The position numbers and the translations under genes are program-made. DNA of 64,000 nt from Clostridia bacterium (GTDB taxonomy: Bacteria > Bacillota > Clostridia > Christensenellales > Aristaeellaceae). Positions 18,173 to 26,726 of the stretch are shown piece by piece. Below the pieces are notes generated by a model. That model had not been told where the DNA came from, did not search any database, and saw only the letters and a list, made by a program, of their open reading frames with translations. The stretch spans positions 52,451-116,450 of the forward strand of contig JAFRLY010000001.1 of the NCBI GenBank assembly GCA_017431005.1, written 5' to 3'. Position 1 is the stretch's first letter. Every line of letters begins with the position of its first letter.

Positions 18173-18190
18173 CCGGCCTGAAAAGGCCGG
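18173..18190 (-). terminator. terminator of recO (may also serve the opposing operon)
   Basis: CCGGCCT-GAAA-AGGCCGG. On the minus strand the stem is followed by GGTTTTTTGCG, a textbook intrinsic terminator after recO. On the plus strand the stem ends the sialidase-like operon but the T-run is poor. Confidence 0.8.
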
Positions 18191-18210
18191 ATTCTTCATG
18201 TTTCGGGGTT

Positions 18211-18960
18211 TCAGCCGTTGGGCAGCAGCGGCGCGCTCTTGATTCTTCTGCCGAGCCGGGATTCGACGTAGGGCCGGAGCACGGCGAACGGCGCGTAGGC
18301 CTCCGGCGTGTTGACCCAGGAGGCGGTGCCTTCGGTCAGCGCCTTCCGCATCCACCGGATCTGCGCTGCGGCCAGCGGCGTCCGCCTTTTCGCGTCGGAG
18401 GGCGCCGCGGCGTCCTGGCATTCCCGGCAGATCAGCCCGCCGTCCTCGGAATCGAAGAAGGCCGCCTCGTCCTCTCCCAGCCGCCGCTGGCAGACCGCGC
18501 AGTGGTTCAGCCGGGGCTTGAAGCCCTGGCAGGCGGAGAAATGCAGCAGGAACCCGGCCAGCAGCGGCTTCCACTCCTGATCGGAGAAGGTCAGCCGGCT
18601 CAGGGTGTGCAGCAGCAGCATGAACAGCTCCCGCTGCTCCTGCTCGGGCTCCGCGGCGGCCTCGGCCAGGTTCAGCAGGTAGGTGCCGCAGATCAGCCGG
18701 TCATAGTCGTTCCGCAGCGGATAAAAGGTCTCAATTAAATTCACGGAGGTCACGGTGGCGTGACCTCCGGATTCATACAGCATGTAATCGCCCAGGGCGA
18801 ACAGCTCTCCCGCGTTGAGGAATTTCGACTTCGGCTTCCGGCAGTTCCGGAGCATCACGTCGAGCCGGCCCCGGGAGGGGCTCAGCAGCGTCAGCATCCG
18901 GTCGTTGTCCCGGTAGTTGGCGAAACGCAGGACGATGGCGGTATTTTCAGTCTGTTTCAT
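18211..18960 (-). CDS. recO: DNA repair protein RecO
   Basis: 249 aa, normal for RecO. The N-terminus ENTAIVLRFANYRDNDRMLTLLS is the OB-fold start typical of RecO, and the C-terminal zinc-binding cluster is present as CAVCQRR with a second pair LICREC. Family knowledge: RecO loads RecA onto SSB-coated DNA with RecR in the RecFOR pathway. The start ATG overlaps the stop of the acyl-CoA synthetase gene by four bases, so the two are cotranscribed. This pairing is unlike the common era-recO arrangement. Confidence 0.9.
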   Translation of the reverse strand: MKQTENTAIVLRFANYRDNDRMLTLLSPSRGRLDVMLRNCRKPKSKFLNAGELFALGDYMLYESGGHATVTSVNLIETFYPLRNDYDRLICGTYLLNLAEAAAEPEQEQRELFMLLLHTLSRLTFSDQEWKPLLAGFLLHFSACQGFKPRLNHCAVCQRRLGEDEAAFFDSEDGGLICRECQDAAAPSDAKRRTPLAAAQIRWMRKALTEGTASWVNTPEAYAPFAVLRPYVESRLGRRIKSAPLLPNG

Positions 18961-20636
18961 TTGTCCGGCGCGGCATCCTTCCGGCGGAGAGCAAAGCGCT
19001 GCACCTTGCCGGAAATGGTCTTGGGCAGCTCGTCCACAAACTCCACCACCCGGGGATACTTGTAGGGGGCGGTCAGGTGCTTCACGTGATTCTGCAGCTC
19101 CTTCACCAGTCCGTCAGAAGCGCTCCAGCCGGGCTTGAGCACCACGGTGGCCTTGACGATCTGGCCGCGCAGGGGATCCGGCACGCCGGTGATCGCGCAC
19201 TCGAGCACCGCGGGGTGCTCCAGCAGGGCGCTTTCCACCTCGAACGGTCCGATGCGGTAGCCGCTGGACTTGATGACGTCGTCCGCGCGGCTGACGTACC
19301 AGTAGTAGCCCCATTCATCCTTCCACGCCAGGTCCAGGGTGTGGTAGATGTTGTCCTGCAGGATTTCGTCGGTCATTTCCGGATGCTTGTAGTATCCGGC
19401 GAACATGCCGTAGGGCTTGCCGTGATGCACGCGGATGACCATCTCGCCGGTGACGCCGGGCGGGCAGGAATTGCCCTCCGCGTCGATCAGGTCCACGTCG
19501 AAAATCGGCGCGGGCTTGCCCATGGAGCCGGGCACGACCTTCATCCAGGGGAAGGTGCACAGGGTGGCCACCAGCTCCGTCTGGCCGAAGCACTCATGCA
19601 GCTCGATGCCGGTGCGGTTTTTCCAGTCGTTGGCGATTTCCGGGCTCAGGGGCTCGCCGGCCACGGAGCAGTGATGCAGGCTGCTCAGATCGTAGCGGGA
19701 GAAATCCTCCTGCAGCATGAAGCGGTACATGGTGGGCGGGGAGCAGTAGGTCGTGATGTGGAACTTCGAGATCATCTCCAGGATCTCCGCGCCCTTGAAC
19801 TTGTCAAAGTCATAGACGAATACGGTGCTGCCGCCCAGCCACTGGCCGTACAGCTTGCCCCAGACGGACTTCGCCCAGCCGGTTTCGGAAACGGTCAGGT
19901 GCAGCCCGCCGTCCTCCACCTGCAGCCAGTAGATCGCGGTGATGATGTGCCCCAGGGGATAGAAGAAGTTATGGGCCACCATTTTGGGCTGGCCGGTGGT
20001 GCCGGAGGTGAAGTACACCAGCATGATGTCGTCATTGTGGGGATAGGCGTCGCCGGTGGGCTTTTCCCACTGGTCGGAGGCCGCCTCAAAGCCGGGCGCC
20101 CAGGACGTGAAGCCCTCCTTTTCGCCCCGGAGCAGGATCAGGTGCCGCAGGGTCGGGCAGTCGGGCGCCGCCTCGAGCACCGCGTCGGACACGGGTGTGT
20201 TGTGCGCGGTGCAGATGATGACGCTGATGTCCGCGGACTGCACCCGGTAGCGGATGTCCTTGGCAGTCAGCAGATGGGTGGCGGGAATCGCGATGGCGCC
20301 GATCTTGTGCAGGGCCATCAGGATGGGCCAGAACTCATGGTGCCGCTTCAGGATCAGCAGCACGGCGTCGCCCTTCTTCACGCCCAGGGAGGAAAGGTAG
20401 TTCGCGGCCTTGTTGCTGTCCAGCATCATGCGCCGGAAATCGTAGCGCACCACGTCCCCCTCCGGATCGGTCCAGAGCAGGGCGGGACGGTCCGGATCCT
20501 CGCGGCCGTAGCGGTCCACGATGTCGTAGGCGAAGTTGAAGGAATCCACCTTTTTGATTCTGAAATTCTTGTTGAAATCGTCATAGTTCAGGAATTCGCC
20601 CTGAACGTCCAGATATTCATGATAAAGCGGCCGCAT
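18957..20636 (-). CDS. AMP-forming acyl-CoA synthetase
   Basis: 559 aa ANL-superfamily enzyme. The ATP-binding P-loop is YFTSGTTGQPK at about 209-218, the adenine motif ECFGQTEL and the hinge SRADDVIKSSGYRIGP are present, and the C-terminal KTISGKVQR carries the catalytic lysine. Most like the acetyl/medium-chain acyl-CoA synthetase group. It would activate a short or medium carboxylate to its CoA thioester in the cytoplasm. It is transcribed 23 bp downstream of an XRE-cupin regulator that probably controls it, a pairing common in Clostridia. Acyl specificity cannot be read. Confidence 0.9.
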   Translation of the reverse strand: MRPLYHEYLDVQGEFLNYDDFNKNFRIKKVDSFNFAYDIVDRYGREDPDRPALLWTDPEGDVVRYDFRRMMLDSNKAANYLSSLGVKKGDAVLLILKRHHEFWPILMALHKIGAIAIPATHLLTAKDIRYRVQSADISVIICTAHNTPVSDAVLEAAPDCPTLRHLILLRGEKEGFTSWAPGFEAASDQWEKPTGDAYPHNDDIMLVYFTSGTTGQPKMVAHNFFYPLGHIITAIYWLQVEDGGLHLTVSETGWAKSVWGKLYGQWLGGSTVFVYDFDKFKGAEILEMISKFHITTYCSPPTMYRFMLQEDFSRYDLSSLHHCSVAGEPLSPEIANDWKNRTGIELHECFGQTELVATLCTFPWMKVVPGSMGKPAPIFDVDLIDAEGNSCPPGVTGEMVIRVHHGKPYGMFAGYYKHPEMTDEILQDNIYHTLDLAWKDEWGYYWYVSRADDVIKSSGYRIGPFEVESALLEHPAVLECAITGVPDPLRGQIVKATVVLKPGWSASDGLVKELQNHVKHLTAPYKYPRVVEFVDELPKTISGKVQRFALRRKDAAPDK

Positions 20637-20659
20637 AAGCCATCATCCTCCGAATCAGA

Positions 20660-21229
20660 TTATTCCGCGTCTGCGCTTGTTTTGACGACCACCGCGATGA
20701 AGCGGCAGTCCCCTTCCGGGGCATACATGACGTGGGGCAGGGACGAGTCGTAATACACGCTGTCGCCGGGGGCGAGAATCAGCTCGTTCCCGCCCAGAAT
20801 AATTCGGAGGATCCCGTCGAGCACATAGTCGAACTCCTGGCCCTCGTGGCTGTGTGCCTGCTTGACCACGTCGGGCGCGTCCTTCTCCACCGTGACGATG
20901 AAGGGCTCGGCCAGCTTGTGGGCAAAGTTGTAGGCCAGGTGCTGGTAGTGGTACTGCTTGCGGCGGTCAAAGGCCAGGCCCTTGCCGTTCCGGGTCAGGA
21001 TATAGCCCCGCAGCTTCGGGCTTTCCCCGGTCAGCAGATCGGAGATGTCGACGCCCAGGGTCTCGGCAATATTGAAGAGATGGGAAAAGGAGAAGTCCTT
21101 CTCGCCCTTTTCATAAAGGATGTAATCCTCCAGCGGCACCTGGGAGCGCTTTGCGACCTCTTCCTGGGTCAGGCCGACAATTTCCCGCAGATCCGCGATG
21201 CGGATGGCGATCATCTGTATCTGTGTCAT
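20660..21229 (-). CDS. XRE-family transcriptional regulator with C-terminal cupin
   Basis: 189 aa. Residues 6-60 form a Cro/C1-type helix-turn-helix (REIVGLTQEEVAKRSQVPLE), and residues 110-185 a cupin barrel with HSHEGQEFDYVLDG and PGDSVYYDSSLPH, which would sense a small ligand. Proteins of this type control transport or CoA-ligase genes. First gene of the minus-strand operon with the acyl-CoA synthetase and recO, probably responding to the carboxylate that the synthetase activates. Confidence 0.9.
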   Translation of the reverse strand: MTQIQMIAIRIADLREIVGLTQEEVAKRSQVPLEDYILYEKGEKDFSFSHLFNIAETLGVDISDLLTGESPKLRGYILTRNGKGLAFDRRKQYHYQHLAYNFAHKLAEPFIVTVEKDAPDVVKQAHSHEGQEFDYVLDGILRIILGGNELILAPGDSVYYDSSLPHVMYAPEGDCRFIAVVVKTSADAE

Positions 21230-21301
21230 GGGGCTAGTCCTCCCATCTTCTGTCTGAACATCGGCCGCCGGATATCCGGACGGTACTGAAAGTATGCGCG
21301 T

Positions 21302-21330
21302 AGAATATCACAACAATGAAGTAAATACAA
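21302..21330 (-). promoter_or_regulatory. promoter of the XRE-cupin/synthetase/recO operon
   Basis: On the minus strand TTGTAT (21330-21325), 17 bp, TATTCT (21307-21302), about 70 bp before the regulator start codon. Moderate match to sigma-A consensus. Confidence 0.4.
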
Positions 21331-21362
21331 TGCGCAGCATGTGTTTTTTTACTGTACGGAGG

Positions 21363-23357
21363 TTATACGGAATGCGAAAGCAGCCGGGGATGAACGGGCT
21401 CAAACTCAAAAGCCGGATTGGTCATCAGCAGGCGCAGCTTTCCGGGGTGGCGGAAGCTGGTGTACAGCAGCCGGAAATCATAGATGCCTTTTTCCAGGGC
21501 GGCGCAGACGGTCTGCTCCCGCTCCTCGTGCGGCTCATCGTTGTCGATGACCCGCTGCCCGTTCAGGAAAAGAACGGCCCCGTCCGAGCTGCCCAGTTTG
21601 AACAGCGCCTCGTGAGCGTACGGCACCCTCAGGTATCCCTCCAGCACCAGGCTGTAATCCTGCGCCGGGGCGCCTTCGGGAATGCCGGGCTGCGGCATGA
21701 CGCCCGCGGCCAGCGGCTTCTGACCGTTCCGGCCTGCCTGCGCGGCGGACTGCAGTCCGCCCTGATACAGCGTATACCGCAGCCCGGGCTCCGCGGAGCC
21801 AGGCGCTTCCTGCCGGGCGGGAATGCGCAGCTGCCGGTAGGGATTCATGTCCTCCGTTTCCGGTATATGGCTCATAAACAGCCCGAGCCCGGCCAGCATG
21901 GGCGTATCCCAGCTGCGGAAAATCTCAATCCTCACCCGGTCCGACGTGACCGCCGGGAAGCGGACGATGGTCCGGAAGCCGATCGTCTTTTTTTCCGCGA
22001 TTTTCCTCCATTCCCCGTCCGCCAGGGCGAAGGCCCGCCAGCCGGCTGTGCGCTGGCCCTCCTGAATATGCTCCCGCAGCTGCAGGTTGTCGAACGTCCT
22101 TTTTCCGGGAAGGACAATTTCGAGTTCGGCCGTATCGGTGTCCGGATCCCAGTCCGTCTGCGCGGGGGACCACCAGTGCGCTTCATCCTCCGCCAGGACG
22201 TTGCGTGCCTCGGCGCCTTCCTGCTCCGAATCCGCGCGCACGGCGGCGCCGCGGGCCAGATTCACGGAGAAGGTGCCGTCCATAAAGGCGCGGAATTCCG
22301 CCAGCCGCCGGATCTGATCCTCCGGGATGACCCCGTGCCGGTCCGGGCTGACGTTGAGCAGCAGCACGCCGTTGTTGCCGATGGAGTGATAGAAAATGTC
22401 AATCAGCGTGCTGAGCGGCCGGACATAGCTGGTTTCCTCATTCCAGAACCACTGGTTCAGCAGGTGTGTGTTGACCTCGTTGGGATACCACACCGCGCCG
22501 ACGGCGTCCCGGTAATAGTGCTCCTGACCCAGGTCCGGCAGCGTTGCGTCGCTGCCCAGCACCCGGTTGAAAACGGGCTGCACGGACCATTCATCCTCCC
22601 GGCCTGTGCCGTCCTCGTTGCCGACCCAGCGCACGGCCTTTCCCCGCCAGCGCAGCTCTCCTCTGCCCTGCTTCAGCGCCTCCCATTCGCTCTCCGATGC
22701 GAAGCAGAAGGGGTCGTACCGGCGGGTGACACAGAGGGGCTGCGCCTTTTCCATCAGGTCGTACCATGCCTCCGGCCGGTAGGCGGGCACCGGCTGCCAG
22801 ATGGGGAAATCCCCGCAGGCGCCGTCCAGCCACAGTTCCCCGATCCCGCCGTACCGGGTCATCAGCTCGTTCAGCTGCCGCAGGAAGACCTGCTGATAGG
22901 CCTCTCCCGGCCATACGCCGAGCTCCCGCTGATGCATGTCCCAGGGGGAAAGGTAAACGCCGAGCTCCATGCCGTACGCGGCGCAGGCTTTGCTGAGCGC
23001 TTCTGCGATGTCCTGCGTTTCCGGGCCGGCGCTGACCTGGAAGTCAGTGGATTCCGTGTGCCACTGGCAGAATCCGTCGTGATGCTTCAGCGTGGGGATC
23101 ACCATTTTCATGCCGGCGTTCCTGCACACCCGGACCCATTGGTCCGGATCCTGCCGGTCCGGACAGAAGTCCTCCGGCTTTTCGCCGCCGGTTCCCCACT
23201 GGCGGTTCGTAAAGGTATTGGGGGAATAATGCAGAAAAGCGATATATCCCCGGCGCATCCATTTCAGCTGCGCGGGACTCGGGGCCACGTGCGCGGCCTT
23301 TTTCAGCCGCTGCTTCAGGGAATCCCCGGGCAGGAAGGTCGTGCTGGAAAGCGGCAT
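21363..23357 (-). CDS. alpha-L-fucosidase-like GH29 enzyme with C-terminal accessory domains
   Basis: 664 aa. The GH29 pattern TLKHHDGFCQWHTESTDF is at about 89-106, and ELWLDGACG at 174-182 carries the expected nucleophile D178. This arrangement matches GH29 subfamily B-like fucosidases. After the barrel (about residue 360), there is a discoidin/CBM32-like region and a final PA14-like segment (LRYTLYQGGLQ, GSSDGAVLFLNGQRVIDND). No signal peptide, so probably cytoplasmic. Retaining release of L-fucose from oligosaccharides is the family activity. Start ATG follows AAAGGATGTGACGGC. Divergently transcribed from the GH2 gene, suggesting joint use on a fucosylated galactoside. Confidence 0.85.
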   Translation of the reverse strand: MPLSSTTFLPGDSLKQRLKKAAHVAPSPAQLKWMRRGYIAFLHYSPNTFTNRQWGTGGEKPEDFCPDRQDPDQWVRVCRNAGMKMVIPTLKHHDGFCQWHTESTDFQVSAGPETQDIAEALSKACAAYGMELGVYLSPWDMHQRELGVWPGEAYQQVFLRQLNELMTRYGGIGELWLDGACGDFPIWQPVPAYRPEAWYDLMEKAQPLCVTRRYDPFCFASESEWEALKQGRGELRWRGKAVRWVGNEDGTGREDEWSVQPVFNRVLGSDATLPDLGQEHYYRDAVGAVWYPNEVNTHLLNQWFWNEETSYVRPLSTLIDIFYHSIGNNGVLLLNVSPDRHGVIPEDQIRRLAEFRAFMDGTFSVNLARGAAVRADSEQEGAEARNVLAEDEAHWWSPAQTDWDPDTDTAELEIVLPGKRTFDNLQLREHIQEGQRTAGWRAFALADGEWRKIAEKKTIGFRTIVRFPAVTSDRVRIEIFRSWDTPMLAGLGLFMSHIPETEDMNPYRQLRIPARQEAPGSAEPGLRYTLYQGGLQSAAQAGRNGQKPLAAGVMPQPGIPEGAPAQDYSLVLEGYLRVPYAHEALFKLGSSDGAVLFLNGQRVIDNDEPHEEREQTVCAALEKGIYDFRLLYTSFRHPGKLRLLMTNPAFEFEPVHPRLLSHSV

Positions 23358-23392
23358 GCCGTCACATCCTTTTTTTCTGTTCTGTTATATTC

Positions 23393-23398
23393 ATTATA
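23393..23398 (-). promoter_or_regulatory. -10 element for the GH29 gene
   Basis: TATAAT on the minus strand, 36 bp before the GH29 start codon, in GGATATAATG context. No good -35 is seen at the right distance, so activation or an extended element may be needed. Confidence 0.4.
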
Positions 23399-23470
23399 TC
23401 CGTTCCGGCCGGTTTCCGACAGACCTTTTCCGCCGGAAAAAACGGACAGAATCCGCCCTGCCGGACGGGC

Positions 23471-23518
23471 GGAAACCCCCGGTTTCCGGTTGCGGTTTCC
23501 GGGCGGGTATGATATATT
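23471..23518 (+). promoter_or_regulatory. promoter of the GH2 gene with overlapping operator
   Basis: TTGCGG (23490-23495), 17 bp, TATATT (23513-23518) makes a plausible promoter 40 bp before the GH2 ATG. Directly upstream is a perfect 7-bp inverted repeat GGAAACC-CCC-GGTTTCC (23471-23487), and another GGTTTCC half-site falls in the spacer at 23494-23500. This is a good candidate operator for a local sugar regulator. Confidence 0.5.
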
Positions 23519-23558
23519 GAAATACGGTGAAAATACAACGCAGAGAGGTGCGCCGCAT

Positions 23559-26500
23559 ATGTTTGATTTCAATCTTCTGAAGGATCCCGGATACTTTCGT
23601 GAAAACCGGCTGGACGCGCATTCGGACCACGCTTACTACCTGAGCGCGGCGGAGCTGGAAAGCGGAAAAATGTCGATGAGGGAGAGCCTGAACGGGCTCT
23701 GGAAGTTCTTTTACGCGCAGAATCCCGGGCAGGTGATTCCCGGGTTCGAGAGTCCGGATTTCGACTGCCGCGGCTGGCGGGATATCCCAGTGCCGGCGCA
23801 TATCCAGCTGGAGGGCTACGGGGAGCCCCAGTACGCGAATGTCGAGTATCCCTGGGACGGCCATGAGGACAGGGACCTGCTTCCGGGCGATGTGCCGGAG
23901 CGGTTCAATCCCGTCGGCTGCTATGTGAAATACTTCACCCTGCCGCAGCGGATGAAGGGCCGCCGGGTCTTCATCTCCTTCCAGGGCGCGGAGAGCTGCA
24001 TTGCCGTGTGGCTGAACGGGAAGTACATCGGCTTCTCCGGCGACACCTTCACGCCCCACGAGTTTGAGCTGACGGACGCGCTTGTCGACGGGCAGAACAA
24101 GCTGGCCTGCCGGGTTTACCGCTGGTGCGCGGGCAGCTGGCTCGAGGACCAGGACTTCCTGCGCTTCTCCGGCCTGTACCGGGATGTGTATCTCTTCGCC
24201 GTGCCCCAGTCCCATGTGTGGGATCTGCAGGTCACCGCGGAGCCGGAGGCGGACGGAACCGTCGGCCGGCTGAAGTGGAAGGCCCAGGTCGACGCGCCGG
24301 ACGGCGCGGTGCTGACCGTGGCGCTCAAGGGCATTGACGGCACGGTGGAGAAGGCCGTCTGGGACGATGACAACGTGACGGCGGAGGGCGAGCTGGCGGT
24401 GGAAGATCCCCGGCTCTGGTCCGCGGAGGATCCCTTCCTGTATGACCTGGATGTCACTCTGCAGGGCACTGACGGGGAAACGGAATACATCCGCCAGAAG
24501 GTGGGCTTCCGGAAGGTTGAGATCCGGAACAGCGTGATCCTGGTGAACGGCGTCCGCGTGGTGTTCAAGGGCGTCAACCGCCACGACTTCTGCGGGGCGA
24601 CCGGCCGCGCCGTGCCGGAGGAAAAGGTGCGGGAAGCGCTGCTGCTCATGAAGCGGAACAACATCAACGCGATCCGGACCAGCCATTATCCGAATGCCTC
24701 CGTGCTCTACCGCCTGGCGGACGAGCTGGGCCTGTACGTCATCGACGAATGCAATATGGAAACCCACGGTATGTGGGACTGCTTCCTGCGCGGGGAAGCC
24801 ATGTTCCCCGGCGACCGGACGGAATGGCAGCCGCTGCTGCTGGACCGGGTCCGCTCCATGGTGGGCCGGGACCGGAACCATCCCTGCATCGTCATGTGGT
24901 CCTGCGGCAATGAGAGCCTGACCGGCCATGTGATCCTGGAAATGAGCCGGGAGTTCAAGCGGCTGGATCCGACGCGCCTCGTGCATTACGAGGGCGACTC
25001 CCACGCGCCGGCGGAATACCGCCTCCGGGAGATCACGGACGTCGAGTCCGAAATGTACACCCCCGCGGCGAAGATCCGGGCCTACCTGCAGGAGCACCGG
25101 GAAAAGCCGTTCATCCTCTGCGAGTACACCCATTCCATGGGCAACTCCAACGGCGCCATGCACAAGTATACGGAGCTGGCGTATGAGGAGGAACTGTATC
25201 AGGGCGGCTTCATCTGGGACTATATCGACCAGGCCCTTTCGACCCGCGACCGGTTCGGGAAGGACACCCTGCTTTACGGCGGCGACTGGGGCGACCGGCC
25301 CACCGACGGCATCTTCTGCGGCAACGGCATCGTCTTCGCGGACGGGAAGGAAACCCCGAAGCTGCAGGAGGTCAAGTATAATTACCAGAACATTAAGATC
25401 ACCGTGGAGGGCAACCGCGCGGAGATCTGCAACCGCCATATGTTCACGGACACCTCGGCGTACCGCTGCGTCGTGACCCTGGAGCGGGAAGGTGTCGAAA
25501 CGGGCCGCTGGGAGATGGAGACCGCGGTGCCCCCGCTGAGCTCCGAAACCGTGACCCTGCCCTTCGAACTGCCGGAGGCTCCCGGTGAGTACGCGGCCAC
25601 CGTCAGCTTCCGCCTGCGGGAGGATGAGCCCTGGGCGCCGATGGGCTATGAGGTCGCCTTCGGCCAGGGCGTCTGGAAGACGGAGGCGGAGAAGGTCTGC
25701 GACGGCGGCGGGCATCCGGAGCTGTTCTGCCTCTCCAGCCCCTGGAACATCACCGTGCGCGGCGATTCCTTCCAGCTGATGTTCAGCAAGATCAGCGGCG
25801 AGCTGAATTCCTACAAATGGGGCGACACGGAGCTCCTGAAGGCGCCCCTGCTGCCCAACTTCTGGCGCGCGCCGATCAACAACGACAACGGCAACGGCAT
25901 GCCCCAGCGCTATGCCCAGTGGAAGATCGCGTCCATGTACTGCCGGCCCGGGATCACCAGGGAAACCCGGGAGAAGAACATGAACGCCCCGCTGGTCCGC
26001 GGGGAGGACGGCAGCGTCTCCTTCACCCTGACGTACGATCTGCCCACGAATCCCGCCGCGGCCTGCGATGTCACCTACCGGGTGCATCCCTGCGGCAAGG
26101 TGGACGTATGCATGACCTACGATCCGGTGGAGGGCCTGGGCGATATGCCGGAGTTCGGTATGATCATGAAGCTGGACGCGGATTACGACCGGGTGCGTTT
26201 CCTGGGCCTCGGGCCGGACGAGAACTATACCGACCGGCGGGAAGGCGCGCGGCTGGGCATCTGGCAGTACCGGGCGGCGGAAAACATGACGCCCTACCTG
26301 CTGCCCCAGGAGTGCGGCAACCGCACCGGCGTCCGCTGGGCGGAGATTACCGGCGTCCGGGGCCACGGCCTGAAGCTGTGGCTGAACGGCGGCGAGTTCT
26401 CGGCGCTGCCCTGGACGCCCCATGAAATCGAGAACGCGGCCCACGGCTATGAGCTGCCGCCGGTCTGCTACACCGTGCTGAAAATGAGCGCGCAGCAGAT

Positions 26501-26603
26501 GGGCGTCGGCGGGGATGATTCCTGGGGCGCCAGAACCCATGAGGAATACCTGCTGGATGTCAGCGGCCGGAAGGAATTCCGCTTCTCCTTCAAAGGCATG
26601 TAA
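23559..26603 (+). CDS. GH2 beta-galactosidase (LacZ-like)
   Basis: 1014 aa, the length of LacZ-type GH2 enzymes. Domain order is sugar-binding jelly roll, immunoglobulin-like, TIM barrel (about 330-620), immunoglobulin-like and the beta-galactosidase small-chain domain. The catalytic acid/base is E452 in MWSCGNES and the nucleophile E522 in CEYTHSMGNS; CNMETHG is the usual metal/substrate loop. No signal peptide, so intracellular. The frame is open far upstream, but ATG 23559 behind AGAGAGGTGCGCCGCAT begins a normal LacZ N-terminus. Expected to release terminal beta-galactose from imported oligosaccharide, alongside the divergent fucosidase. Confidence 0.92.
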   Translation: MFDFNLLKDPGYFRENRLDAHSDHAYYLSAAELESGKMSMRESLNGLWKFFYAQNPGQVIPGFESPDFDCRGWRDIPVPAHIQLEGYGEPQYANVEYPWDGHEDRDLLPGDVPERFNPVGCYVKYFTLPQRMKGRRVFISFQGAESCIAVWLNGKYIGFSGDTFTPHEFELTDALVDGQNKLACRVYRWCAGSWLEDQDFLRFSGLYRDVYLFAVPQSHVWDLQVTAEPEADGTVGRLKWKAQVDAPDGAVLTVALKGIDGTVEKAVWDDDNVTAEGELAVEDPRLWSAEDPFLYDLDVTLQGTDGETEYIRQKVGFRKVEIRNSVILVNGVRVVFKGVNRHDFCGATGRAVPEEKVREALLLMKRNNINAIRTSHYPNASVLYRLADELGLYVIDECNMETHGMWDCFLRGEAMFPGDRTEWQPLLLDRVRSMVGRDRNHPCIVMWSCGNESLTGHVILEMSREFKRLDPTRLVHYEGDSHAPAEYRLREITDVESEMYTPAAKIRAYLQEHREKPFILCEYTHSMGNSNGAMHKYTELAYEEELYQGGFIWDYIDQALSTRDRFGKDTLLYGGDWGDRPTDGIFCGNGIVFADGKETPKLQEVKYNYQNIKITVEGNRAEICNRHMFTDTSAYRCVVTLEREGVETGRWEMETAVPPLSSETVTLPFELPEAPGEYAATVSFRLREDEPWAPMGYEVAFGQGVWKTEAEKVCDGGGHPELFCLSSPWNITVRGDSFQLMFSKISGELNSYKWGDTELLKAPLLPNFWRAPINNDNGNGMPQRYAQWKIASMYCRPGITRETREKNMNAPLVRGEDGSVSFTLTYDLPTNPAAACDVTYRVHPCGKVDVCMTYDPVEGLGDMPEFGMIMKLDADYDRVRFLGLGPDENYTDRREGARLGIWQYRAAENMTPYLLPQECGNRTGVRWAEITGVRGHGLKLWLNGGEFSALPWTPHEIENAAHGYELPPVCYTVLKMSAQQMGVGGDDSWGARTHEEYLLDVSGRKEFRFSFKGM

Positions 26604-26620
26604 GCAGAACCGGTTCACCC

Positions 26621-26647
26621 GCGGGCAGGAGCGTGTCTCCTGCCCGC
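26621..26647 (+). terminator. terminator of the GH2 gene
   Basis: Perfect 11-bp stem GCGGGCAGGAG-CGTGT-CTCCTGCCCGC, 17 bp after the GH2 stop codon, followed by a T-rich TTCGGTTGTT. Confidence 0.7.
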
Positions 26648-26726
26648 TTCGGTTGTTGCCAAAAGCCGGAAAACCATGATAAAATAATATGATTATCCCT
26701 GAGAATTAGGATTGGAGGGAAGCCGA

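Noticed and set aside
23394-26618. A 1074-codon open frame on the minus strand
   Set aside because: Shadow of the GH2 gene, whose catalytic motifs are plain on the plus strand.
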